This document shows positions 8,358 to 16,892 of a stretch of DNA of 64,000 nucleotides, piece after piece. Origin of the DNA: Dyella telluris (GTDB lineage Bacteria > Pseudomonadota > Gammaproteobacteria > Xanthomonadales > Rhodanobacteraceae); assembly GCF_014297575.1 (NCBI RefSeq), contig NZ_CP060412.1, positions 2,728,001 to 2,792,000 of the forward strand. Reading direction: 5' to 3'. How positions within the stretch are numbered: the first letter of the stretch is position 1; every line of letters begins with the position of its first letter. The position numbers and the translations under genes were made by a program. The notes under the pieces are model-generated. The model was not told the DNA's origin and did not search any database. It saw only the letters and a list, made by a program, of their open reading frames with translations.

Positions 8358-9725
8358 TCAGTACGCGAACTCGCGGAACACCGGGTCGACGCTGCCGTTC
8401 CACGGGCCATTGAACAGTTCGAGCTTGCGTTCGGCCGGTGTCTGGTTGGCCTCGACGATTTCGATCAGCGGCTCCAGGAAGATGCTTTCGTCGGCGCCGC
8501 CCTTGTTGAGGCGAGCGCGACGCTTCAGGCCATGCGAAGCGATCTTGAGCGTTTCGGCGGCAAGTTCGCGCACGCTGTGCGTACGGAACGGCAGCTTCAG
8601 CGCCTGGCGCGGCACGCCGTCACGCAGGGCCTGACGCTCTTCACGGCTGAAGTCCTTGACCAGATCCCACGCGGCGCTCAGCGCGTCATCGTCGTACAGC
8701 AGGCCCACCCACAACGCGGGCAGGGCGCACAGGCGGTTCCACGGACCGCCGTCCGCGCCACGCATTTCCAGGTACTGCTTGAGGCGCACTTCCGGGAACG
8801 CGGTGGTGAGGTGGTCGGCCCAGTCCTTCATGGAGGCGCGCACGCCAGGCACGGCAGGCAGTTCGCCGGCCATGAAGCGCTTGAAGTCCTGGCCGGACAG
8901 GTCGATGTACTTGCCGTCCTGGTAGCTGAAGTACATCGGCACGTTGAGCATGTAGTCGACGTAGCGCTCGTAGCCGAAGCCGTCGGCAAAGACGAAATCC
9001 AGCATGCCGGTGCGGTCGGGGTCGGTGTCTTCCCACACGTGCGAGCGATACGACTGGTAGCCGTTTGGACGGCCATCCGTGAACGGCGAATCGGCGAACA
9101 GCGCGGTGGCGATCGGCTGCAGCGCCAGGCTGGTGCGGAACTTGCGCACCATGTCCGCTTCGCTGTCGAAATCCAGGTTCACCTGCACGGTGCAGGTGCG
9201 GGTCATCATGTCCAGGCCGAGGTTGCCGACCTTGGGCATGTACTCGCGCATGATCTTGTAGCGCCCCTTGGGCATCCACGGCATTTCCTCGCGGCGCCAC
9301 TTGGGCTGGAAACCCATGCCCAGGAAGCCCATGCCCAGGCCTTCGGCGATGGAGCGCACCTCGGTGAGGTGCGTGTTGACCTCCATGCAGGTCTCGTGGA
9401 TGGACTCCAGCGGCGCGCCCGAAAGCTCCAGCTGCCCGGCCGGCTCCAGCGTGATGGAGGCCTTGTCGCGCGACAGCGCCACCGGGTTGTCGCCCTCGCG
9501 GGTGACGTCCCAGCCGTACCGCGTGGCCAGCGTCTCCAGCAGCACGCGGATACCGCGGTCACCTTCGAAGGTGGGCGGGCGCAGGGTGTCGGTGAGGAAG
9601 CCGAACTTCTCGTGCTCGGTGCCGATGCGCCAGGCTTCGCGCGGCTTCTCGCCCGCGGCCAGGTAGTCGACCAGCTGCTGGCGGCTGCCGATGGGGGTGC
9701 TCTTCACGGCACTGGGAATGGACAC
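8358..9725 (-). CDS. gshA: Glutamate-cysteine ligase, type 2 (plant/proteobacterial form)
   Basis: A 455-residue GCS2-family ligase that joins glutamate and cysteine with ATP, the first step of glutathione synthesis in the cytosol. Recognised from the N-terminal GTEHEKFGF, the central IHETCMEVNTHL and PKGRYKIMREYMPKVG motifs, and overall length. The start is a GTG at 9725 with AAGGAG ten bases upstream; a second GTG seven codons in is possible. The gene is flanked by a terminator downstream and by the histidine-kinase gene on the same strand upstream of its promoter region. The product supplies glutathione needed by the Grx4-type protein encoded at about 15 kb. Confidence 0.92.
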   Translation of the reverse strand: MSIPSAVKSTPIGSRQQLVDYLAAGEKPREAWRIGTEHEKFGFLTDTLRPPTFEGDRGIRVLLETLATRYGWDVTREGDNPVALSRDKASITLEPAGQLELSGAPLESIHETCMEVNTHLTEVRSIAEGLGMGFLGMGFQPKWRREEMPWMPKGRYKIMREYMPKVGNLGLDMMTRTCTVQVNLDFDSEADMVRKFRTSLALQPIATALFADSPFTDGRPNGYQSYRSHVWEDTDPDRTGMLDFVFADGFGYERYVDYMLNVPMYFSYQDGKYIDLSGQDFKRFMAGELPAVPGVRASMKDWADHLTTAFPEVRLKQYLEMRGADGGPWNRLCALPALWVGLLYDDDALSAAWDLVKDFSREERQALRDGVPRQALKLPFRTHSVRELAAETLKIASHGLKRRARLNKGGADESIFLEPLIEIVEANQTPAERKLELFNGPWNGSVDPVFREFAY

Positions 9726-9840
9726 GGGGGACTGACTCCTTGCAGGGCTGCCCCCACTACTGGGGGCGAGGCATCCTAATTCAAAGTGCCGATTATCCGA
9801 ACTTTTGAAGTTTGGGCGCCCTGACCGAGGTCAGCACGCC

Positions 9841-11229
9841 CTAGCCGGTGGCCGGGAAGTCGATACGCATCCGGGCGCCACGGCCGGACGACCCGTCGAG
9901 GATACTCAACTGGGCGCCGTGCACACGTGCCACTTCGTCCACGATGGCCAGTCCCAGTCCACAGCCGTCCGCCCCGCTGCTGGTGCTGCGCACGCTTCGG
10001 TAGAAGCGCTCGCGCACCTTGTCGCGTTCTTCCAGGGGGATGCCCAGGCCGCTGTCGTCCACTTCCAGGAAGGGGCGGCGATCGGTTACGCCGCAGCGGA
10101 TGGTGATGTTGCCCCCGGGCGGCGTATGGCGGATGGCGTTGTCGATCAGGTTGTTGAGCACTTCGTGCAGCAGCCAGTACACGCCGGTGACCTGCACCGG
10201 CTCGCTGTCTGCCCCCAGGTCGATGCCCCGGGCGATGGCCCGGTCCAGCGAGCTGTCGATGACTTCGCCGATGAGGTGGGGCAGGTCGACCGCGGTGAAG
10301 TGGCTGGCGCGGTGGGCCGAGGGCTCGGCGCGGGCCAGCGTCAGCAGCTGGTTGGCCGTGTGGGCGAGCCGGTCCACGCCACCCTGCAGCAGGTCGATGC
10401 GCTCTTCCAGCGGCGTGCCGGCGGTTTCGCGGGACAGCACTTCGAGCTGGGCCTTCAGGCCCGTCAATGGCGTGCGCAGCTGGTGCGCGGCATTGGCCAG
10501 GAAGTGCTGCTGCGACAGCACCGAATCACGTACGCGGGTGAGCAGGGCGTTGAGCGACTCGACCACCGGCAGCACTTCAGCGGGCACGTCGTTGGTCGGC
10601 AACTGGTTGAGCGCCACGGCAGGGCGGCCGGCGATCTGCCGGCTCAGGCGCTGCAGGGGGCGCAGGGCGATGCGGATGCCGATCAGCGCGATGATCAGCA
10701 CGGCGGCCATCTGCAGGGTGTCGTTGATCAGGAAGGCCACGTCCAGCCGGTGCACGGCGCGGTCGCGGCGCGCCGGCGTCTCCGCCACCGTCACCACCAG
10801 CGGGTCGCCGGTTTCGCTGGTGCGGTAACTGGCCAGCCGGAACGACTGGCCGCGGAAGTTGACGTTGGTGTAGCTGAAGCCGTCGGCGGATTGGGAATCC
10901 GCCGCGAGCGGCAGTTCCGGCGTGCCGGCGATGGTGGTGCCATCGGGCAGGCTCACGCGGTAGTAGAAGTGCTCATCCGGCATGGCCCGCAGCGGCACGG
11001 GCGCATGGGAGGGCAGGGCGACATCGAGCTGCCCGTCGCCGCGCGGGTGGATGCGGGCGACGATGGCGAGCGCCGAGCGCGACAGCGAATGGTCAAACGC
11101 GTTGTGGATGGGGCTGACGATGACGTGGTGGTCCACCGCCACGCCAGCCACCAACAGCAACAGCAGCGGCAGGAGCAGATAGCTCAGCAGCCGCTTGTGG
11201 ACGCTGGTGGGTCGCCTGCGCTCAGCCAT
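9841..11229 (-). CDS. Two-component sensor histidine kinase (TctE/QseC type)
   Basis: A 462-residue inner-membrane kinase. Residues 14-36 and about 170-190 form two membrane helices bounding a periplasmic sensor domain of roughly 130 residues; a short HAMP-like linker follows. The H-box AAHQLRTPL has the phosphorylated His249, the N-box LNNLIDNAIRH lies near 358-368, and the G boxes DDSGLGIP and GCGLGLA near 391-398 and 422-428. It lies downstream of its response regulator, 35 bp apart, in one transcript. The sensor domain resembles the tctE_N-type extracellular domain only by layout; its signal cannot be read from sequence. Confidence 0.9.
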   Translation of the reverse strand: MAERRRPTSVHKRLLSYLLLPLLLLLVAGVAVDHHVIVSPIHNAFDHSLSRSALAIVARIHPRGDGQLDVALPSHAPVPLRAMPDEHFYYRVSLPDGTTIAGTPELPLAADSQSADGFSYTNVNFRGQSFRLASYRTSETGDPLVVTVAETPARRDRAVHRLDVAFLINDTLQMAAVLIIALIGIRIALRPLQRLSRQIAGRPAVALNQLPTNDVPAEVLPVVESLNALLTRVRDSVLSQQHFLANAAHQLRTPLTGLKAQLEVLSRETAGTPLEERIDLLQGGVDRLAHTANQLLTLARAEPSAHRASHFTAVDLPHLIGEVIDSSLDRAIARGIDLGADSEPVQVTGVYWLLHEVLNNLIDNAIRHTPPGGNITIRCGVTDRRPFLEVDDSGLGIPLEERDKVRERFYRSVRSTSSGADGCGLGLAIVDEVARVHGAQLSILDGSSGRGARMRIDFPATG

Positions 11230-11264
11230 TGCCGTCTACCGCCTCAGGGATCCGCTGCCTCGGG

Positions 11265-11930
11265 TCAGGCGTCTTCGAGACGATAGCCCAGCCCGCGGAT
11301 GCCGCGCACCGTGGCCGAGCTGCCGAGCTTGCTGCGCAGTCGCGACACGTGCACCTCGATGGCGTTGCCCGAGATGTCTTCGCTCCAGCCGGTAATGGCC
11401 TGGGTCAGGCGCTCCTTGCTCACCACGCGGCCGCTGTGGTGCGCCAGGCACTCCAGGATCGACCACTCGCGGCGGGTCAGTTCGAGCACTTCGCCCTTTT
11501 CATTGAGGGCGCGACGGCCGGCCAGGTCGATGCGCAGGCCGCCGATCACGATCTCGTTGGCGGCCGCGGCGGTGGCGCGGCGGATCAGGGCGCGGCAGCG
11601 CGCGGCCAGTTCCGGCAGGGCAAACGGCTTGACCAGATAGTCGTCGGCACCCAGGTCCAGCGCGTTGATGCGGTCGTCCAGCCCGTCGCGGGCGGTGACG
11701 ATCAGCAAGGGCAGCGAGCTGCCGCTGCGGCGCAGGCGTCGCACCAGCGACAGGCCGTCTTCGCCCGGCAGGCCCAGGTCCACGATGGCCAGATCGTAGT
11801 GGGTGTCGGACAGGCGCGATGCCACGGATTCGGCATCGCCGACGGCGTCGACCACATAACCAGACCCGATCAAGCCACGCGAAATGGCGTCGGATACCAA
11901 GGAATCATCTTCGACGAGCAGGATGCGCAT
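11265..11930 (-). CDS. OmpR-family response regulator (TctD/QseB type)
   Basis: A 221-residue regulator with an N-terminal receiver (acidic pair DD at 8-9, phosphorylated Asp51 in VDLGLPGEDG, conserved Lys in LVKPF) and a C-terminal winged-helix domain ending in VHVSRLRSKLG...IRGLGYRLE. The start MRILLVEDD at 11930 is chosen by family; four upstream codons in frame add nothing conserved. It is the first gene of the pair with the kinase. About 240 bp of upstream DNA (11931-12186) holds its promoter region; no operator repeats were recognised. Targets are unknown. Confidence 0.92.
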   Translation of the reverse strand: MRILLVEDDSLVSDAISRGLIGSGYVVDAVGDAESVASRLSDTHYDLAIVDLGLPGEDGLSLVRRLRRSGSSLPLLIVTARDGLDDRINALDLGADDYLVKPFALPELAARCRALIRRATAAAANEIVIGGLRIDLAGRRALNEKGEVLELTRREWSILECLAHHSGRVVSKERLTQAITGWSEDISGNAIEVHVSRLRSKLGSSATVRGIRGLGYRLEDA

Positions 11931-12186
11931 AGGGCACGTCATGGAAATGGTGTGGGCATGCTAACAGGCACGCCTTTCAGTTCCCCGTCGTCGGAATGGT
12001 CCGATCTCCGGCGTTCTTCGCCGACCGGCGGCCAGCCAAATGGCGCCCGCCCGTCGGGCGCCGTCATGATCCACCCGGTCGTCTGTCGTGTGGCTTAGCG
12101 AGGACGGTGGGAGCCGCCGGGGCGCATGCCCCGTGCCGTTGCGCCAGGGGTGTGATGCTCCCGGCCCCCATGCGTGCAACAGCCGA

Positions 12187-12507
12187 TCAGCCTGGAACGG
12201 CGATTTCGATCAGTCCCCTGGATTCCCGTGCGGGGTAGGTTTCCAGTGCCGGGTTGTCGGGTCCATCGACGGGTGCACCGGTGCTCAGCTCGTACCAGGT
12301 GCCGTCGACGTGCGACATGAGCCGGGTTCCCCGCAGCAGGCCAGAGGACAGCGGTGCGCCGCTCACCATGTCCCTGAACGCATAGACGGTGCCACCAACA
12401 CGGGCAATCGCCACGCGAAGATGCAGGTCATCAAGGTAGTGGGGCGCGACCTGGCCCTCGGCGAGGCTGTCAGCGGGACAAACGGGGCGGTAGGCGTGTT
12501 CGGTCAT
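12187..12507 (-). CDS. Rieske-fold protein lacking all four cluster ligands
   Basis: A 106-residue protein that aligns along its length with small Rieske ferredoxins: AFRDMVSGAPLSSG corresponds to the first ligand loop (normally C-P-H-x-GAPLSxG) and LMSHVDGTWYELSTG to the second (normally C-P-W-H-G). Every ligand is replaced: Cys to Met, His to Ser, Cys to Ser, His to Asp. The flanking framework, including DGPDNPALETYPAR, is kept. It therefore cannot bind a 2Fe-2S cluster and is probably structural or a binding subunit. It starts 14 bp after the GMC oxidoreductase gene ends, so the two are almost certainly cotranscribed. Family assignment is by my own alignment. Confidence 0.7.
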   Translation of the reverse strand: MTEHAYRPVCPADSLAEGQVAPHYLDDLHLRVAIARVGGTVYAFRDMVSGAPLSSGLLRGTRLMSHVDGTWYELSTGAPVDGPDNPALETYPARESRGLIEIAVPG

Positions 12508-12521
12508 GGGTGTGCTGTCGC

Positions 12522-14255
12522 TCAGAACGGGAACTCGGGAATGATGGCGTCCGCGGTGGCATCGAGGCGGTATTCGGCAGGTGCGCCTGCCGGCACGGCC
12601 GGGTGCCGCGGGGGGATGGCGGCAATGCGCTGGTAGCCCGAGCCCAGTGGCGGGCGCATGTCCGTGCCGCCCTTGTGCGGCCAGAACGACATGGCGCGTT
12701 CGGCCAGCGCGGTAATCATGAGCGACGGATTGACGCCGGGGTTGGCCGGCATCACCGAGCCGTCCATCACGTGGATGCCCGGGTGCCCGAAGAGCCGTTG
12801 ATAAGGATCGACCGCGCCGTCCGTGGCTTTTTCAGCGATAGGCATGCCGCCGATGAAGTGCGCGGTCGCGCTCATGTTGAAGGTTTCGAAGATGACGCCG
12901 CCTTCCTCCAGGCCGAACATCCTGGCCAGGCGGTTGTGGAAGTCCTCGACCACCGGAATGTGCACTTTGGGCGCTTCGCCTGGGCCGGATCGGGCGCGCA
13001 GTGTGTTGTGTTCCCAATGCAGGTCCACCGAGGTATCCGTGGTCTGCATGCACAGCAGCACGAAACTCCGATCCGACCAATGGTGGGCCCAACCTGGGCT
13101 CAGCACCTTGTCTGGATGGGTGAGCAGCTCCTTCACCCAGTTATGGAAGGGCTTTTGCTGCTCGCCTTGCTGGTGCCAGCCGAAAAGCAGGCCCATGACA
13201 TTGGAACCGCGCGCCAGCGACACGTTCTCGATGCTGGTTTGATCGTCAGGCCATACGCCGCAGGTGATGGCGGGCTGGCCGTTCGAGAAGATCATCCTGT
13301 CGGGATTGAGTTTCCAGTCCGCGGTGGGCCGACGGACACTGAGGATCTGCTCGGAGTTGGTGCGTGCCCGCGTGCCGGCCTTGTCGGAAAGCTTGTCGAG
13401 CCGCCCCGTGTGGCGCAGGCGCAGCAGCAGGTGCGACGTTCCATAGGCATGGGCCGCAATGACGATGTCCTTGCAGCGGTAGACGGTCGGTTCCGCATGC
13501 AGCGCGCGATGCAGCCAGCCCGGGTGGCGTGCGTGAACTTCATACCCGCCACCGTCGAGAGGCACGATATCGAAGGCCTCCTGCAGGTCGAAGACTTTCG
13601 CACCCCGTTTTTCGGCCAGGTACAGGTAATTGAGGGTGGTCTTGTTCTTTGCGTTCCGGCCGCACCCGGTCAGGCAGTGCCCGCAGTTGATGCAGCCTGT
13701 GCGATCGGGGCCTGCACCGCCGAAGTACGGATCGGGCCGGGTCACGCCCGGCGTGCCGAAGTAGATACCGGCCGGTGCCTGATTGAACGTGTGGCCGCGT
13801 CCCATCGATTCGGCCGTCTGCTTGAGCATCCGGTCCGAATCGTTGAGGCCGTAGGGGATGCGTTCAACGCCCAGCATGCGCCTGGCCTGGTCGATATAGG
13901 GGGCGGCTTCATCGGCCCAGTTGGTGATGCCGGACCACATGGCGTCGTGGAAGAACTTCTTCGGTGGCACGTAGAGCGTATTGGCGTAGACATTGGAGCC
14001 CCCACCCACGCCGGCGCCATTGACGACGGATACATCGCCAAGGTTTTCGACCCGCTGCATGCCGTACAGGCCCAGCGCGGGCGCCCACAAATACTTGCCC
14101 AGGTCCCAGCTGGTGGCTGGCATCTCGTGTTCGGCCAGGCGCCGCCCGGCCTCCAGCACGGCAACCGAGTAGCCCTTCTCCGCGGCCCGGAGGGCGGCTA
14201 CCGAGCCGCCAAAGCCAGAGCCGATCACCACGACATCAAAGGTGTGTTCCGTCAT
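12522..14255 (-). CDS. GMC-family FAD oxidoreductase (cholesterol-oxidase-like)
   Basis: A 577-residue flavoenzyme. The N-terminal dinucleotide fold has VVIGSGFGGSVAALRAAEKG; the GGGSNVYANTL segment and the cysteine-rich CGHCLTGCGRNAKNKTTLNY motif are typical of cholesterol-oxidase-like GMC proteins; the C-terminal part has DGSVMPANPGVNPSLMITALAERA. Family members oxidise alcohol groups on sterols, sugars or other substrates. No secretion signal is visible. The ATG at 14255 has GGAAGAAG nine bases upstream; the longer frame has no support. It is followed directly by the ligand-less Rieske gene, suggesting that the two products form a complex. Substrate unknown. Confidence 0.85.
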   Translation of the reverse strand: MTEHTFDVVVIGSGFGGSVAALRAAEKGYSVAVLEAGRRLAEHEMPATSWDLGKYLWAPALGLYGMQRVENLGDVSVVNGAGVGGGSNVYANTLYVPPKKFFHDAMWSGITNWADEAAPYIDQARRMLGVERIPYGLNDSDRMLKQTAESMGRGHTFNQAPAGIYFGTPGVTRPDPYFGGAGPDRTGCINCGHCLTGCGRNAKNKTTLNYLYLAEKRGAKVFDLQEAFDIVPLDGGGYEVHARHPGWLHRALHAEPTVYRCKDIVIAAHAYGTSHLLLRLRHTGRLDKLSDKAGTRARTNSEQILSVRRPTADWKLNPDRMIFSNGQPAITCGVWPDDQTSIENVSLARGSNVMGLLFGWHQQGEQQKPFHNWVKELLTHPDKVLSPGWAHHWSDRSFVLLCMQTTDTSVDLHWEHNTLRARSGPGEAPKVHIPVVEDFHNRLARMFGLEEGGVIFETFNMSATAHFIGGMPIAEKATDGAVDPYQRLFGHPGIHVMDGSVMPANPGVNPSLMITALAERAMSFWPHKGGTDMRPPLGSGYQRIAAIPPRHPAVPAGAPAEYRLDATADAIIPEFPF

Positions 14256-14587
14256 GTGAATGCTTCTTCCATCAACGAGAGCCGAATAGGCGTTATCTGC
14301 CCTGCGGCGTACGCCGGGCAAAGGCTGCTTGCCTGGCAACACTCGTCGATGCGCCCGGCGCGACATCCCTGAAGGACGCGTCGGACCCAAGGCCGAAAGT
14401 GGCGTCGGGCGGTTGGCGGAGAAGGTGTCTGATTGAAGTGGTGGCATCCAGCCGCGAGCGGCTCGCCGTGCTGAGGGTTTCTTGCGTGTCTGCGTGTGGT
14501 TGGGTGCCGGTCCAGGGTGCTTAACTGACGGATGCGTCAGGTAAGCGGGCGCTTCCTGGCGGATGTGGGCTTGACGGTGGCGGGCGC
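14256..14587. other. Gene-free stretch upstream of the GMC oxidoreductase
   Basis: About 330 bp holding the promoter region of the GMC gene (minus strand) and the downstream region of the Grx4 fusion gene. A short perfect inverted repeat CTGACG-GATG-CGTCAG lies at 14525-14540 and could be an operator, but it is short and unproven. No gene was found. Confidence 0.5.
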
Positions 14588-14621
14588 AAAAAAAAGGCGC
14601 CTGCTTGCGCAGGCGCCTTTT
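14588..14621 (-). terminator. Terminator of the Grx4 fusion gene
   Basis: Stem AAGGCGCCTGC / GCAGGCGCCTT with a four-base loop and A/T runs on both sides, 24 bp past the stop of the minus-strand Grx4 fusion gene. Confidence 0.9.
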
Positions 14622-14645
14622 CCGGAACGCTGATGCACGCGTGGA

Positions 14646-15569
14646 TCAGTAGCGCGGCACCGTCGAGTCGATGTCGCGGGCCCACGCGTCCATGCCGCCT
14701 TCGACGTTGAAGACCTTGGTGAAGCCGTGCGCGGCGAAGCGCTCGGCCACGCCGCGGCTGGACACGCCGTGGTGGCAGATGAAGGCGATCGGGGCGTCCT
14801 TGGGCAGGGCGGCCAGTGTTTCGTAGCCTTCCTCTTCCAGAATGCGGGCCTGGGCCAGCGGAGCGGCGGCAGCACGGCCGTGGGCCGGGCGCACATCCAC
14901 CAGGGTGAGGTCACCGGCGGCCAGGCGCTCCTTGAGCTGCTGCACGGTGAGCGTGCCGATCTCCTGCGCGCCCGGGAACTTCAGGCTCAGGCCTTCGCCC
15001 TGCACGGTGGAGACCCAGTCGATCACGATGCCCTTGGCGCGCGCGGCGCTGCCCGGATCAAAGTGGACTTCGATGCCGTTGGAGGTGACCACGATGTCGT
15101 GGTCGCTGCCCGGCGCCAGCTGGAAGCCTGCGCTGTGGTCCGGACCGATTTCCAGATGCAGGGCCAGACCCTGGGCGTTCGCGGTGCCCTGGCGGATGGC
15201 TTCGGCAGCCTTGTCGGTGATGGTGATCTCAGGCGGCGTGCGATCCGGCGCGGCGGCGCCGAACAGCGTGTGCAGCTCGCCCGAGGCGTACATCTGGCGA
15301 ATGATGTCGGCCCCGCCGACCAGCTCGCCGCCCACGTACAGCTGCGGAATGGTCGGCCAGTCGCCGTAAGCCTTGATGCCCTCGCGGATTTCCGGGTCTT
15401 CCAGCACGTTCACCGTGTGGTACTCGGGCAACAGCTCGTTGAGCGTGTTGGTGGCGGCCGCGGAGAAGCCGCACATGGGCTGCTGGCGGGTGCCCTTCAT
15501 GAACAGCACCACGCGGTGGTTCTGCAGCAGGGATTCGATACGTTCGCGGGTGGCGCTGTCGAGGGACAT
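14646..15569 (-). CDS. Monothiol glutaredoxin (Grx4) - A-type-like domain - rhodanese fusion
   Basis: A 307-residue three-domain cytosolic protein. Residues 1-103 are a Grx4-type monothiol glutaredoxin with the CGFS motif (Cys33) that, with glutathione, holds a bridging 2Fe-2S cluster. Residues 113-203 follow the IscA/HesB pattern (EITITDKAAEAIRQ..., GIVIDWVSTVQGEGLSLKF) but lack all three A-type cysteines: the GCSG motif is DHSAG and the C-terminal CGCG is gone. Residues 206-305 are a GlpE-like rhodanese with active loop CHHGVSSRG (Cys265). The ATG at 15569 fits the Grx family start. The fusion suggests a link between sulfur transfer and iron-sulfur delivery; the middle domain is probably a scaffold. 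Confidence 0.88.
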   Translation of the reverse strand: MSLDSATRERIESLLQNHRVVLFMKGTRQQPMCGFSAAATNTLNELLPEYHTVNVLEDPEIREGIKAYGDWPTIPQLYVGGELVGGADIIRQMYASGELHTLFGAAAPDRTPPEITITDKAAEAIRQGTANAQGLALHLEIGPDHSAGFQLAPGSDHDIVVTSNGIEVHFDPGSAARAKGIVIDWVSTVQGEGLSLKFPGAQEIGTLTVQQLKERLAAGDLTLVDVRPAHGRAAAAPLAQARILEEEGYETLAALPKDAPIAFICHHGVSSRGVAERFAAHGFTKVFNVEGGMDAWARDIDSTVPRY

Positions 15570-15680
15570 GGGGCAGGTGACTCCGGCAAAGAGGGCGGAT
15601 TGTAGACCCTTTGATATGCCGGCGGATTTGGGGGACGCAAGGGGGAGGGCAATCCCCGGGATCGCTCGGCCCCCCTCACC

Positions 15681-15769
15681 GTCATTCCCGCGAAGGCGGG
15701 AATCCAGCGTCTTTGAGCAAGCTTGCGACGCACGTAAAGGCACTGGATTCCCGCCTTCGCGGGAATGAC
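15681..15769. repeat. REP-like inverted repeat (ATTCCCGCGAAGGCGGGAAT type)
   Basis: Arms of 26 bp (GTCATTCCCGCGAAGGCGGG... and its reverse complement) start at 15681 and 15744; each arm is itself a small palindrome. It sits between two minus-strand genes and is a familiar dispersed intergenic repeat of proteobacteria. Confidence 0.9.
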
Positions 15770-15785
15770 GAGCCAAAGGAGAGCC

Positions 15786-16643
15786 TCAAGCCGCCGGCCG
15801 CAACTCCGCCAGATCCAGCTTGGCCCGCGTCAACGGCGCCAGCGCCAGCGCGGCGGCAGGCGAGGGCAGCACCAGTTCGCGGCTGGCGCGACCCAGCGGG
15901 GCGTATTGCTCGCTCCAGTGGATCAGCTCCATCGCGCCGGTGTGGTCTTCCACCAGCACCGTGCAGTGCTCTACCCAGTCACCGTCGTTGAGGTAGAGCA
16001 CGCCGCCCATCTCGCGTACGTGGCCGAAATGGATGTGCCCGCAGATGTGGCCGTCGAATCCGCGCTCGCGGGCATCGCTGGCCACGCGTTCTTCGTACGC
16101 GCGGATGTACTGCAGCGCCTTGCCGATATGCGATTTCACGATGATGGACAGCGGCAGGTACGGAAGCTCCAGGCGGCGGCGCATCGCGTGGACCCGGCGA
16201 TTGGTCCAGCAGATGAAGCGATGCATCACTTCCCCCAGGTGCACCATCCATGTGCGCCCGACCTGCTCCGGATCGAATTCGTCGCCGTGGCTGACGCGGT
16301 AGCGGCGGCCGTCGGCGCCTTCATGCACCGCATCCAGCGCGATCTTCACGCCGCCAAAACTCTGCCCGGCCAGGCCGCGCACCGGCGCGTCGTGATTGCC
16401 GGGGATATAGATCACCTCGACGCCGCGGCGTGCGAGATCCAGCACCTCGGCAATGACGGCACCATGGTCGGCATGCCACCACGTGCGGCGCGCCAGTGCT
16501 TCCATGTCGATGATGTCGCCGACCAGGTAAAGCTTTTCGCAACGCAGTTTGCGCAGGAAATCGAGCAGGTAGCTGGCCTTGCAGTCAGGCGTGCCCAGAT
16601 GCACGTCAGAGATGAAGGCGCTGCGGCAGTGGAAGGTCGCCAT
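15786..16643 (-). CDS. LpxH-like metallophosphoesterase (UDP-2,3-diacylglucosamine diphosphatase family)
   Basis: A 285-residue calcineurin-like phosphoesterase with the full dimetal motif set: SDVHLGT near the N-terminus, YLVGDIID, IPGNHD, VSHGDEFD and CGHIHFG. LpxH enzymes hydrolyse UDP-2,3-diacylglucosamine in lipid A synthesis; this longer form (E. coli LpxH is about 240 residues) belongs to the LpxH2-like group found in several proteobacteria, whose substrate is less certain. The ATG at 16643 is the first sensible start. The gene stands alone between two REP-like repeats. A general UDP-sugar pyrophosphatase role cannot be excluded. Confidence 0.82.
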   Translation of the reverse strand: MATFHCRSAFISDVHLGTPDCKASYLLDFLRKLRCEKLYLVGDIIDMEALARRTWWHADHGAVIAEVLDLARRGVEVIYIPGNHDAPVRGLAGQSFGGVKIALDAVHEGADGRRYRVSHGDEFDPEQVGRTWMVHLGEVMHRFICWTNRRVHAMRRRLELPYLPLSIIVKSHIGKALQYIRAYEERVASDARERGFDGHICGHIHFGHVREMGGVLYLNDGDWVEHCTVLVEDHTGAMELIHWSEQYAPLGRASRELVLPSPAAALALAPLTRAKLDLAELRPAA

Positions 16644-16751
16644 GGCAGTCTCTCCCGGTGGTTACCGGGATGCCAGAATGCCGGGGCTTCGTCACCGTGG
16701 CATGGCGGGAACGTTGCAGAGTGGTTTCCGTGTTCGTGTGCGACATCCACG

Positions 16752-16876
16752 TGTAGGAGCGCACTTGTGCGCGACCGGTGACGAGTTGGCCTTACAGTGC
16801 GCCTGTACGCCTATCGAAGATGCCGGCATGCTCAAGCACTGCAGGGCGCGCGATCGCGCACAAGTGCGCTCCTACA
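16752..16876. repeat. REP-like inverted pair (TGTAGGAGCGCAC type)
   Basis: Left arm TGTAGGAGCGCACTTGTGCG at 16752 and its mirror ending at 16876, about 80 bp apart. The same motif family recurs at least six more times in the window (21863, 25031, 28765, 36437, 44643, 44917). Confidence 0.9.
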
Positions 16877-16892
16877 AAGGGGCGAGGCGACC

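Noticed and set aside
7379..8410. 343-codon frame through the 216-bp array
   Set aside because: The encoded repeats are only the palindromic DNA read through; no start signal or conserved domain.
12510..14372. 620-codon plus-strand frame opposite the GMC gene
   Set aside because: The minus strand carries the FAD and GMC motifs; this frame is its shadow.
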